In this document: one piece after another, positions 11,684 through 19,124 of the stretch
How positions within the stretch are numbered: the stretch's first letter is position 1
Layout of the letters: the number at the start of each line of letters is the position of its first letter
Origin: Balneolaceae bacterium
GTDB taxonomy: Bacteria > Bacteroidota > Rhodothermia > Balneolales > Balneolaceae
Length of the DNA: 36,648 bases
Assembly: GCA_007123715.1 (NCBI GenBank)
Contig: SKKO01000176.1
Span: 1-36,648 of the forward strand
Direction: 5' to 3'
Program-made: the position numbers and the translations under genes
The notes under the pieces: model-generated
What the model saw: only the letters and a program-made list of their open reading frames with translations
What the model was told of the DNA's origin: nothing
Databases searched by the model: none

Positions 11684-11995
11684 TTAATTTTTTGGCTTCG
11701 ATTTCTCAATATTTTGGAGCAGTGCTTCTGCTTCTTTAATCAGATCGTCAGCACGCTTTTTGGCATCTGTTACAACATCATCACCTTTTTGTTTGGCATC
11801 TGATGCAATCTTCTCTTTTTCTGCCTTTAATTTTTTTATAAGTTTATTAATCTCATCACCGTAAGAACTCATGCGATAAGTTAAGCGGCCCCTGGTATTG
11901 GAACCTGAATCTGGTGCGTAAAGCAGAGCTACGGCTGAGCCCATAATTGCACCAGCAAAAAATCCTAACGTAAAACCTAATCCTGATCTTCTCAT
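11684..11995 (-). CDS. YtxH-domain membrane protein
   Basis: A 103-residue protein. The N-terminal hydrophobic span (about residues 7–26, GFTLGFFAGAIMGSAVALLY) is followed directly by the YtxH signature APDSGSNTRGRL, and a long charged helix rich in K, E, D and A (about 45–95) forms a probable coiled coil. YtxH/gas-vesicle GvpP-like proteins are small stress-associated envelope proteins of unknown biochemical role. It is a single gene, divergent from the transaldolase and convergent with rpoC. The family is recognised by motif; function is not assigned. Confidence 0.8.
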   Translation of the reverse strand: MRRSGLGFTLGFFAGAIMGSAVALLYAPDSGSNTRGRLTYRMSSYGDEINKLIKKLKAEKEKIASDAKQKGDDVVTDAKKRADDLIKEAEALLQNIEKSKPKN

Positions 11996-12134
11996 ATTAT
12001 CTTCAATATATAATTATTATTCAGTATATATAAAATAGTAAATCATTTATGATGAATAAACCGAATCTTATCTTTCTTGATAGGGTACTTTCATTATCTT
12101 CTGAAAACCAAAATTAATTAACGAAACATTCACT

Positions 12135-12800
12135 ATGAAATTTTTTATTGACACCGCCGACCTTAACGAAATCCGTGAAGCGAATGACTTAGGAGTGCTT
12201 GACGGGGTAACAACGAATCCGAGCCTCTGTTATAAAGTGGGTGTAAAGGATTTCGAATCCCATATTGCCAAAATTTGTGAAATCGTAGATGGTGATGTAT
12301 CGGCAGAAGTAATTTCAACAACGTATGCGGAAATTATTGAAGAGGGCCGCAGAATTGCATCTATTGCAGACAACGTGGTTGTTAAGGTTCCTTTAATTAA
12401 AGATGGCATAAAAGCGATTAAAACATTTAGTGAAGAAGGTATTAAAACCAATTGTACGCTCTGTTTTTCAGCAACACAGGCACTCATTGCCGCTAAAGCA
12501 GGTGCTACTTACATTTCGCCATTTATCGGGCGGTTAGATGATATCTCGAGCGAAGGGATGTTAATTATTGAAGATATAGTTCAGATATACGCTAATTACG
12601 GTCTCGAAACGGAAGTTCTTGCTGCCAGCATCCGGCATCCGTTGCATGTACTCGAAGCTGCCCGATTGGGTGCTGATGTAGCGACCATGCCACTCAATGT
12701 TATCGAACAACTGCTTAAACATCCGCTTACCGACTTGGGGCTGGAGCGGTTCCTGGCCGATTGGGACAAGTTACAGGAAGCGATAAAATCTCAGAATTGA
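12135..12800 (+). CDS. fsa: Small transaldolase / fructose-6-phosphate aldolase (TalC/FSA family)
   Basis: A 221-residue single-domain class I aldolase, in the size class of the decameric TalC/MipB/FSA subfamily and far shorter than classical transaldolase. Asp6 lies in FIDTAD, the signature GVTTNPSL is at residues 24–31, and the Schiff-base lysine is Lys84 in [21 protein letters not shown] and [10 protein letters not shown] follow at the phosphate end. It transfers dihydroxyacetone units in the non-oxidative pentose phosphate pathway, or cleaves fructose 6-phosphate; sequence alone does not separate the two. It is monocistronic by context. Confidence 0.9.
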   Translation: MKFFIDTADLNEIREANDLGVLDGVTTNPSLCYKVGVKDFESHIAKICEIVDGDVSAEVISTTYAEIIEEGRRIASIADNVVVKVPLIKDGIKAIKTFSEEGIKTNCTLCFSATQALIAAKAGATYISPFIGRLDDISSEGMLIIEDIVQIYANYGLETEVLAASIRHPLHVLEAARLGADVATMPLNVIEQLLKHPLTDLGLERFLADWDKLQEAIKSQN

Positions 12801-12913
12801 GATCAGTTTCTTTAATCAGGTGAATATCCACACCAAAACTCGCTGAGGGCTTCGTTTGTTTTCAACTCGTTCCTGATCAGGTAATATAATTTTCATAAGA
12901 TATATATTCTGTG

Positions 12914-12942
12914 TCTGTCCCGCACACCATTGTCGGGACAGA
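12914..12942. terminator. Hairpin between convergent genes, possible bidirectional terminator
   Basis: TCTGTCCCG (12914–12922) and CGGGACAGA (12934–12942) form a perfect 9-base-pair stem with an 11-base loop. It lies between the convergent ends of the transaldolase gene (12800) and the isomerase-like gene (13010). There is no T-run on either side, so it is not a canonical intrinsic terminator; it may be an mRNA 3'-end stabiliser or a repeat. Confidence 0.45.
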
Positions 12943-13009
12943 TATTGGGCATCACAGTATTTTTATTCCTTTAGGACTAAAAAATATATATCCCTTGTTA
13001 CTTCATCGT

Positions 13010-13948
13010 TTATCCAGCCAATGAATTTCGAACTTCTTTGAGTATGTCCCGGATTTCAACAATGCTTTCCCATTCCCTGCCTCTTTCACCATGTTCGATG
13101 CCAACATAACCGTGATAGCCATGCGAGAGTACAATTTTCATCATACGTTCGTAATCGAGATCATGTCTGTTTCCATAGTGATCCCAAACAACCGGTTTGA
13201 GGCTGACCCCTTTCGCCTGGGGCATCAGCAGATCTGTTCCAATATATGAGTCAAATGAAACCGTTCTCTGATCATCACCATATATACGGAAATTGCCAAA
13301 GTCTGGTAATGTGCCTGCTCTGGGATGATCAGTTATTTCAATAACATCTGCCAGCCAAACAGGATCGCTCGAGTAACCTCCATGATTTTCGATGAGCACA
13401 TTCATGTCGAATCTGTCAGAAAATTCACAAAGTTGTCTCAATCCGTCGGCAACAAGGTTTTTTGCATTGTTGGCAATCTCTGTATCCTCACTCCATGGAA
13501 TGTCAGTATAGGCATTCACACGGATAGAATGGCAGCCAAGATAACGGGCAGCTTCCACCCATTTTTTATGGTTTTCAACAGTTTGTATGCGTTCTGCTGA
13601 ATCAGAGGCTCCCAATTGTCCTTCCCGGTCGCACATTATCAGGACAGATGTAACCCCTTCACTATCGCATCGGTTTTTCAACTCTCTCAGGTAATTCATG
13701 TCTTCTGCTTTATCCATGAAAAACTGGTTTACATATTCCACCGCATCCATTCCATGCTTTTTGGTCAGGACAGGAAAATCAAGGTTATCCATTTCACCGG
13801 AAAAAAGGAGGGAATTCACAGACCACTGTGCGAGTGATATTTTGTAAAGTTCCTCATTGCGTTTTATTTGTGTTGATAAACCGGACAGCCCAATACTAAT
13901 GGCGCCGGATGCTAAGGCTGTATATTTCAAAAAATCACGTCTGTTCAT
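13010..13948 (-). CDS. Tat-exported xylose-isomerase-like TIM barrel (sugar phosphate isomerase/epimerase family)
   Basis: A 312-residue protein with a twin-arginine signal (MNRRDFLKYTALASGA, Arg3 and Arg4), so it is probably folded in the cytoplasm and exported to the periplasm. The rest is an AP-endonuclease-2/xylose-isomerase-like barrel. Candidate metal ligands are Glu187 (LIENHGG), Asp216 (LPDFGNF) and Glu285 (GIEHGE). Such proteins isomerise or epimerise sugars or inositols, and the substrate cannot be read here. It follows the oxidoreductase gene on the same strand after 27 bases, which suggests that the two act on one exported sugar pathway. Confidence 0.8.
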   Translation of the reverse strand: MNRRDFLKYTALASGAISIGLSGLSTQIKRNEELYKISLAQWSVNSLLFSGEMDNLDFPVLTKKHGMDAVEYVNQFFMDKAEDMNYLRELKNRCDSEGVTSVLIMCDREGQLGASDSAERIQTVENHKKWVEAARYLGCHSIRVNAYTDIPWSEDTEIANNAKNLVADGLRQLCEFSDRFDMNVLIENHGGYSSDPVWLADVIEITDHPRAGTLPDFGNFRIYGDDQRTVSFDSYIGTDLLMPQAKGVSLKPVVWDHYGNRHDLDYERMMKIVLSHGYHGYVGIEHGERGREWESIVEIRDILKEVRNSLAG

Positions 13949-13975
13949 AATATATCTGATTGTTTTAAATTTGAA

Positions 13976-15490
13976 TTACATTTCCCATCCGGAGCGATAA
14001 ACCCTGGCAAGAAGTCTATTTGCGTTTTCATCGTTGATAATTTTACCATTTTCAGGATCGAAATCTATTCTTTTGCCGGCCTGCAGGGCAACAGCGCCCA
14101 GGTTCATTGTATCGGTGATGGTTTCGGCGCGAATAAAACTACCCGGAGATTGTCTTCCGGCAAGGATATCATCCACCCAGACATCTCTGCGGCGTTCTAT
14201 CTCCCGGGAATTTATTCTTTCGGTAGCCGGCCGGCTGGCCATTCGGCTTTCTGGAAGCAAGACAGGGTTTTCACCACGAAATCCGCCGAGTATTTTTCCT
14301 TTTGTGCCCACAATCATCAGCCCTTCTTCCGGAATATCTTTTCCTTCTGATTCTAGCTCTTCAGGGGCAAATGGTTTCATGCCTCCATCGTACCATATCA
14401 GGTCGAATTCAGGCAGAGCAGGCTGTTCGGGGAATTTCCATTTAATCATACAGCTTGCGGGGAATGCCACATCATTCACAACCCACTGATATACCTGGTT
14501 AACAGCTTCCCTGGAAGTAGTGCCAAACGCACGAACACTTACAGGGGGCCTGGTGATTATCAGGGTTTCAAAAAGAGGAAAGAGACTGTAATGGCCCATA
14601 TCGGCCACACTGCCACCGCCGAAATCATACCAGCCACGGAAAGTATTGTGAGTGTAGTTGGGATGATAGGGTATATCCGGTACAGGGCCAAGCCATAATT
14701 TCCAGTTAAACCCATCGGGTACAGGAGCATTTCCTTCCGGCCTTTTTGTCCACTGCTCCCAAACGGGCCGATACGACCAGTTATGGATTTCCAGGAGTTC
14801 CCCGATTAACCCTTCGTCCATCCAGGCTTTCATCTGTATGTATTCCGGTCGGTCTGACCATGCCAGGAGATGAGTCATGACACCGGTTTCCCGGGCTTTT
14901 TCGATTACTTTTCTTCCTTCCAGCAGCTTATTGGAAATGGGTTTATGAGTTATTACATGAATTCCTTTTTCCATGGCGGCAATAGATATGGATGCATGCG
15001 TATGGTCTGGTGTCATGATCTTTACGGCATCAAGATCATCTACATCATCAAGCAGTTCACGGAAATCTTCATAAGATGCACAACCCCGGTAATCTCCTGA
15101 AGTTTTATTTTTAGCATAATATCGCTCAACATATTCCCTTCCTGTATCACGTCCGCCGGGGATGCCGGGTATATTTTCCCACCAGGAATCGTCTTTCAGT
15201 ACACTTCTGATATGATTACGAATGCCAAAAGGAGACCAGTCGATATAATCGGTTGAAAATTTATTTACATCACAGACGGCCACAACACGAATATTTGGGT
15301 TTTGCAGAAGGCTGCCCATTTCCCGTAATCCCTGAGTTCCGCACCCGATATTGGCAATGGTTATCTGATCGGAAGGAGGGATATGTCCTGTGCCTGAAAC
15401 CACATGTGAGGGCACAATTGAAAATGCAGCCGCAAACGATGCGGCTGATGCGAGAAACTCCCTCCGGTTAAGTTTATTAGAACTGTCCAT
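13976..15490 (-). CDS. Tat-exported Gfo/Idh/MocA-family oxidoreductase
   Basis: A 504-residue protein. The twin-arginine signal NRREFLASAASFAAAF spans about residues 8–23. The Rossmann nucleotide site ITIANIGCGTQG spans 43–54, and the family lysine-proline motif is HKP at 182–184, in place of the usual EKP. The C-terminal alpha/beta domain contains WGLGPVPD-like WLGPVPDIPYHP and the conserved GGGSVADMGHY. These enzymes oxidise or reduce sugars with a tightly bound NAD(P), and the Tat signal lets the folded holoenzyme cross the membrane. It is the first gene of a two-gene unit with the TIM-barrel protein. The substrate is unknown. Confidence 0.82.
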   Translation of the reverse strand: MDSSNKLNRREFLASAASFAAAFSIVPSHVVSGTGHIPPSDQITIANIGCGTQGLREMGSLLQNPNIRVVAVCDVNKFSTDYIDWSPFGIRNHIRSVLKDDSWWENIPGIPGGRDTGREYVERYYAKNKTSGDYRGCASYEDFRELLDDVDDLDAVKIMTPDHTHASISIAAMEKGIHVITHKPISNKLLEGRKVIEKARETGVMTHLLAWSDRPEYIQMKAWMDEGLIGELLEIHNWSYRPVWEQWTKRPEGNAPVPDGFNWKLWLGPVPDIPYHPNYTHNTFRGWYDFGGGSVADMGHYSLFPLFETLIITRPPVSVRAFGTTSREAVNQVYQWVVNDVAFPASCMIKWKFPEQPALPEFDLIWYDGGMKPFAPEELESEGKDIPEEGLMIVGTKGKILGGFRGENPVLLPESRMASRPATERINSREIERRRDVWVDDILAGRQSPGSFIRAETITDTMNLGAVALQAGKRIDFDPENGKIINDENANRLLARVYRSGWEM

Positions 15491-15588
15491 GAAGGTAATG
15501 TATGGTTAGAGGTAATTTCGAATATCAGAAGTATATAACTTATTCAATATAGAACAGATACCGGAAATCAGCTATTAAATTTTATTAT

Positions 15589-15700
15589 AAGGCAGGAAGT
15601 GTTTAGCCACGAAGGCACGATGACACGAAGGTGCACGAAGTTATTTAATGTCACCTCTTATATAGTGTTGTATGCTTATTGTGCAAAATTAGTAGCTTCC
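15589..15700. repeat. Direct repeat, copy 1 (CCACGAAGGCACGA type)
   Basis: The first 84 bases (15589–15672) match 16070–16153 with a single difference (A/G at 15605/16086). After that the copies diverge but stay recognisable to a shared AG-GCTTCC end. The inside shows degenerate units of about 8 bases built on CACGAAG or CACGATG. Confidence 0.92.
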
Positions 15701-15767
15701 AGTGACGGATTGCAAAGTATGGCGTTTTCAGGCCATTTTTAATGGTTGGCTTAAACATGTTGCCATG

Positions 15768-15824
15768 AACCCCTCGACCAGGTTTCTCATGTTTCCTAAA
15801 ATCCTGGCTCGGGGTTTATTTTTT
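15768..15824. repeat. Inverted repeat with T-rich tail inside the island
   Basis: AACCCC … CCAGG (15768–15782) can pair with CCTGG … GGGGTT (15803–15816), with one small mismatch and a bulge, around a loop of about 20 bases. ATTTTTTG follows on the + strand. No + strand gene precedes it, so a terminator role is doubtful; it may be part of the repeat element. Confidence 0.5.
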
Positions 15825-15906
15825 GAAGCTTATCTATCCGTCAGCTAAAGCAGACGGCAATTGTATCGTATACACTTTGTCTCTCCTTCGATATTCGGTG
15901 TTCTTT

Positions 15907-15984
15907 CCTGCCCTGAAGGGGCGTAAGCACACAGTCCGGTAAAGTGAGCGCAGTGAATGCAAGCGAACATCGCCCCGGGACAGG
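15907..15984. repeat. Long GC-rich hairpin in the repeat island
   Basis: CCTG (15907–15910) pairs with CAGG (15981–15984), and GGGGCG (15918–15923) pairs with CGCCCC (15971–15976). The internal side is also partly complementary, and the loop is 47 bases. A second hairpin lies at 16023–16044 (CCC GAATC GGG core with GCCC/GGGC outside). The bases differ in composition from the AT-richer flanks. Confidence 0.65.
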
Positions 15985-16069
15985 CAAAGCAATAAGTACC
16001 CCCGGGTGATGGTCACGTTAAAGCCCCCACCCGAATCGGGGGGCAAAGAACCGGCTTTGGTTTGAGGAA

Positions 16070-16180
16070 AAGGCAGGAAGTGTTTGGCCACGAAGGCACG
16101 ATGACACGAAGGTGCACGAAGTTATTTAATGTCACCTCTTATATAGTGTTGTACGCTATTTGGGCAAATTAGTGGCTTCC
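16070..16180. repeat. Direct repeat, copy 2 (CCACGAAGGCACGA type)
   Basis: The second copy of the 15589 repeat in the same orientation, about 370 bases after the first one ends. The 84-base core is almost identical, and the 3' part (GCTATTTGGGCAAATTAGTGGCTTCC) has several substitutions and one fewer base. Such conservation without coding content points to recent duplication or to selection on an element. Confidence 0.92.
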
Positions 16181-16285
16181 GAAGGCTTGGCCGTTATTTT
16201 ATTGTTGACACTAGATCAGCCTTTCGTAAGCAACTTATTTCAACAGTATAATGCCCGGTTTTACGGTGTTGGCCGGTGAAATGAT

Positions 16286-16726
16286 TTATACCGTACTCAA
16301 GTTGATGATGCTATTGCCCTGCTTGCTGTCTTCAACCAGCCCTGCGAGTGTTTTATTTTCGAACAGAAACTGTACCTGATGCCTTACTTTCTTGTAGTCT
16401 TCATGGATAGGGCAGGGGTTATCATCGCTGCACTGTTTAAAACCGATGCCACACTTGGTGAAAACGCCCATTCCATCAATGGCGTCAATGATTTCAATGA
16501 GTGAAATGTCTTCCGGTTCGCGCTTTAGCCTGAATCCGCCCGAGGGGCCTTTGGTGGAGACCAGTAAATTTTTTCTAACAAGGATCTGTAAAATTTTACT
16601 CAGAAAGTGCTTTGGGATATTCTGTTCTTCAGCAATCTGTTTGAGGTCGATATTGCGATCTTCATCGTGGTGATAGGCAATATGGAGGATTCCCTGGAGG
16701 GCATAGTGGCATGAGGTGGAGAACAT
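16286..16726 (-). CDS. Rrf2-family transcriptional regulator
   Basis: A 146-residue protein of normal Rrf2 length. The N-terminal winged helix (about residues 1–70) has CHYALQGILHIA, the recognition helix region IPKHFLSKILQILVRKNLL, and the wing STKGPSGGFRLKR. The linker carries Cys92, Cys99 and Cys105 (CGIGFKQCSDDNPC), spaced like the [2Fe-2S] ligands of IscR, NsrR and RsrR-type members. It is therefore probably a redox, NO or iron–sulfur sensor. It lies downstream of complex I and of the cysteine-rich gene at 16846. Its target genes are not known. Confidence 0.88.
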   Translation of the reverse strand: MFSTSCHYALQGILHIAYHHDEDRNIDLKQIAEEQNIPKHFLSKILQILVRKNLLVSTKGPSGGFRLKREPEDISLIEIIDAIDGMGVFTKCGIGFKQCSDDNPCPIHEDYKKVRHQVQFLFENKTLAGLVEDSKQGNSIINLSTV

Positions 16727-16845
16727 TGGCGGTCAGTTTATATTTTTTTTCTGATTGTTTCTTAAATTCTAAATTGGATAAAATGATTCATTACTCCGAA
16801 TTCAGTTTTAAGATAAGAAATAGCAAAGGAAAAAATGCAAATGGA

Positions 16846-17253
16846 TTAATTGTGCATCTTTTCTTCCAGAATACCCTTCACACTTTCGGCAAGGTTGGCA
16901 CAATAGTTTACCCTGTTTACGCTGGTGCAAAAAACAATCTCTTCTTCACCGTCTTTGAGAATCTGATTGCATTTACAATCAAGGGAGGAGAAGTCGATCT
17001 GTTTCAGTTTTTTATTGTATTGGCTACAGAAGGTGATAAGCTGATCAATGGTTAATTCTGGTTCAAGGATCACTTTTTTTTCTGATGCATGGAGATGTGC
17101 AAGGCCGTTCAGGAATTTGTAGAGTGCCCGTCGCGAATAGACGCAAGCGGAAAAACCGACCACATCACTCGAAGGACGGTATAGCTCCTGCACAGCGCGT
17201 TTCAGGTCTTCATCAGCCTGCTGATAAAGTAATTCGGTTTTCGTCTGGCTCAT
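16846..17253 (-). CDS. Cysteine-rich helical protein, possibly HEPN-like
   Basis: I do not recognise this gene with certainty. It is a 135-residue, mostly helical protein. The start ELLYQQADEDLKRAVQEL followed by a helix SACVYSRRALYKFLNGLA looks like the first two helices of HEPN-fold proteins. The HEPN ribonuclease motif (Arg, 4–6 residues, His) is not seen, so an RNase toxin role is not supported. Six cysteines (37, 76, 93, 95, 109, 118) are unusual for so small a protein. It lies 72 bases after nuoN and 119 before the Rrf2 gene, all on one strand. A role tied to redox or complex I is only a guess from position. Confidence 0.6.
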   Translation of the reverse strand: MSQTKTELLYQQADEDLKRAVQELYRPSSDVVGFSACVYSRRALYKFLNGLAHLHASEKKVILEPELTIDQLITFCSQYNKKLKQIDFSSLDCKCNQILKDGEEEIVFCTSVNRVNYCANLAESVKGILEEKMHN

Positions 17254-17325
17254 AGCAGTGGGATTATGTGTTATGAAAAAATAGGTAATGGATGTTTGTA
17301 AACCGGCATCCGCAAATTCAAAGAA

Positions 17326-18816
17326 CTAAAAACCAATCATCGACATTGAGCTTTTTGCAAACTCAAGAAGCGGTGCAAAATAAATTCCAAGCAGTAATGT
17401 GGGAATCAGTAAAGCAAAGAGTATGAGTTTTGATGTCAGATCAAAAGTCAATTCAGGGGCATCATCTTCCGGTTTAAAGAAAAACATATTTCTCACTACC
17501 CTAATATAGTAAAATAGTGAAATTACGGTAGTGATACCTGCGATAACAACAAGCCAGATCCAGCCCGCACTTATGGCCGCCCCGAAAATATAAAGTTTGG
17601 CAACAAGCCCTCCTGTTGGAGGTAAACCGGTGAGCGATACCAGAAAAATGGTCAGTGCAACACCAGCAAGCGGTGCCCTGAATCCGAGACCTTTGTACTC
17701 TTCAATGGATTCGGTGCCGGCCTTATTCATGAACAGCATTGCAACGTAAAAGGCACCGAGATTCATGAACAGGTAAATAAAGAGATAAATCAGGATAGCT
17801 GTAAGACCTTCGCTGGTCAGAATCACCAGCCCCATCAATATGTAACCGGCGTGTGCAATGCTCGAATAGGCAAGCATTCGCTTGATGTTATCCTGCCGGA
17901 GGGCTGTGAGGTTGCCCACAATCATCGCAAGGGCAGCCATGCCGCCCAGGAGTATATCCCAGTGGATGCCGTCAATGGCAGACCATACCCCGGCTGCCGA
18001 AAACCCTGCTGAATCAATAAAGGTGACCGAAAAGAAGCGGATCATCATACCGAAAGCAGCAATTTTTGAAGCTACGGCAAGAAGTGCAGCGATGGTAATC
18101 GGCGCGCCTTCGTATACATCCGGAGCCCAGAAATGAAAAGGAACGATCGCAATTTTAAATCCGAGACCTACAATGATCATCAAAACGGCAATATTCAGGA
18201 TCAGGGTTTGATCCACACCGGCAACAAGGGCTTTGTTGATAGCATAAATATCAGTTGCCGATGTTACACCCACCAAAAGCGAGATTCCGTACAACATTAC
18301 ACCGGAAGAAACTGCGCCATAAATGATATACTTCATGGATGATTCGGATGACCTGAGCGACTTCTTTGTGAACCCGACAAGCACATATGATGAGATGCTG
18401 GTTATCTCAAGAGCCAGGAACATCAGAAGCAGATTGGTTGAACCAACCATCATCAACATGCCAAGCATCATTCCGGCAAGCAGCATGTAATATTCTCCGA
18501 TGCGGGATTTGTAATTTTCCAGTTCAAGACTTTTCATCGAGAAGAAGACAACGAAAAGTCCGGCAAGGATCAGCACTGATTTAAAGAAGACGGCAAACGG
18601 GTCAACAGCCACCATATCGTAAAATACGGATTCGGAACGGCCGCTTTGTAAAATGGTAAAATAGCCCGCAAGAAGTAAACCTGCCAGCATAATCCAGCCA
18701 GTGGTATGTCTCTCGCTTTTTATGAAAAGATCGGCCACGATAATCACACACAGAGTTGCAAGTATTACAATCTCAGGAAGATACTGGCCAATACTATGTA
18801 ATGTGTGTTCAACCAT
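17326..18816 (-). CDS. nuoN: NADH-quinone oxidoreductase subunit N
   Basis: A 496-residue antiporter-like membrane subunit with about 14 spans. Family marks are the glutamate of transmembrane helix 5 (Glu137 in FLALEITSISSYVLVGF), the region FKIAIVPFHFWAPDVYEGAP, and the broken helix LLAVASKIAAF that follows. NuoN is one of the three proton-pumping antiporter-like modules of complex I in the inner membrane. It is the last gene of the nuo set and is separated from nuoM by 308 bases carrying repeat sequence, so it may need its own promoter or survive on long read-through. Confidence 0.95.
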   Translation of the reverse strand: MVEHTLHSIGQYLPEIVILATLCVIIVADLFIKSERHTTGWIMLAGLLLAGYFTILQSGRSESVFYDMVAVDPFAVFFKSVLILAGLFVVFFSMKSLELENYKSRIGEYYMLLAGMMLGMLMMVGSTNLLLMFLALEITSISSYVLVGFTKKSLRSSESSMKYIIYGAVSSGVMLYGISLLVGVTSATDIYAINKALVAGVDQTLILNIAVLMIIVGLGFKIAIVPFHFWAPDVYEGAPITIAALLAVASKIAAFGMMIRFFSVTFIDSAGFSAAGVWSAIDGIHWDILLGGMAALAMIVGNLTALRQDNIKRMLAYSSIAHAGYILMGLVILTSEGLTAILIYLFIYLFMNLGAFYVAMLFMNKAGTESIEEYKGLGFRAPLAGVALTIFLVSLTGLPPTGGLVAKLYIFGAAISAGWIWLVVIAGITTVISLFYYIRVVRNMFFFKPEDDAPELTFDLTSKLILFALLIPTLLLGIYFAPLLEFAKSSMSMIGF

Positions 18817-19124
18817 AATGATATACAGACTCTAAATTCTTTAATCGGGATGGTATCAGTGACCTTTTTTGGCCACGAAGGCTCAAAGTCACAAAGTTGC
18901 AAAAAGTATAAATGATCAGCATCAAAAAGATTATGAATTCTTTGTACCATCGTGTCTTCGCTGCCCAATCAAACAACCGAAGATCAAATTCTGTGTTGCC
19001 AATATTCTGGTTTGTCCAGTTTATGAAGGTGAACCCGTTTCGAAATATCCCGGGCAAATCATCAAAGCTGTGAGAAACTGCCGCACGCTGATAGATTGCT
19101 TGATATGGTGACGAAAGCAGCATC
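18817..19124. other. 308-base nuoN–nuoM spacer with short-period repeats in inverted arrangement
   Basis: On the + strand GGCCACGAAGGCTCAAAGTC (18871–18890) runs into CACAAAGTTGCAAAA in units of about 8 bases. CCATCGTGTCTTCGCTG (18952–18968) lies in the opposite sense, so CACGAAG-type units face each other about 60 bases apart. Short open frames exist on both strands (for example 18809–19138, −, and 18869–19111, +) but overlap each other, match nothing I know, and are not called. The spacing breaks an otherwise continuous operon. Confidence 0.65.

Larger units (their letters stand above)
15491..16285. other. 795-base non-coding repeat island
   Basis: No credible gene is seen on either strand. 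The stretch contains two near-identical direct repeats (15589–15700 and 16070–16180), a long inverted repeat at 15768–15817 followed by T-rich sequence, a palindrome at 15838–15857 (CCGTC…GACGG), and two GC-rich hairpins at 15907–15984 and 16023–16044. An 85-codon minus-strand frame (15834–16091) runs through the hairpins and the repeat and is not believable as a protein. The structure looks like a decayed or non-autonomous repeat element. Confidence 0.75.

Noticed and set aside
15834-16091. 85-codon minus-strand open frame in the repeat island
   Set aside because: It runs through both GC-rich hairpins and into the second direct repeat, has no ribosome-binding site and resembles no family; it is best read as a by-product of GC-rich repeat sequence.
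16846-17253. HEPN toxin of a toxin–antitoxin pair
   Set aside because: The Arg-x4-6-His ribonuclease motif is not present and no nucleotidyltransferase or other antitoxin gene is adjacent.
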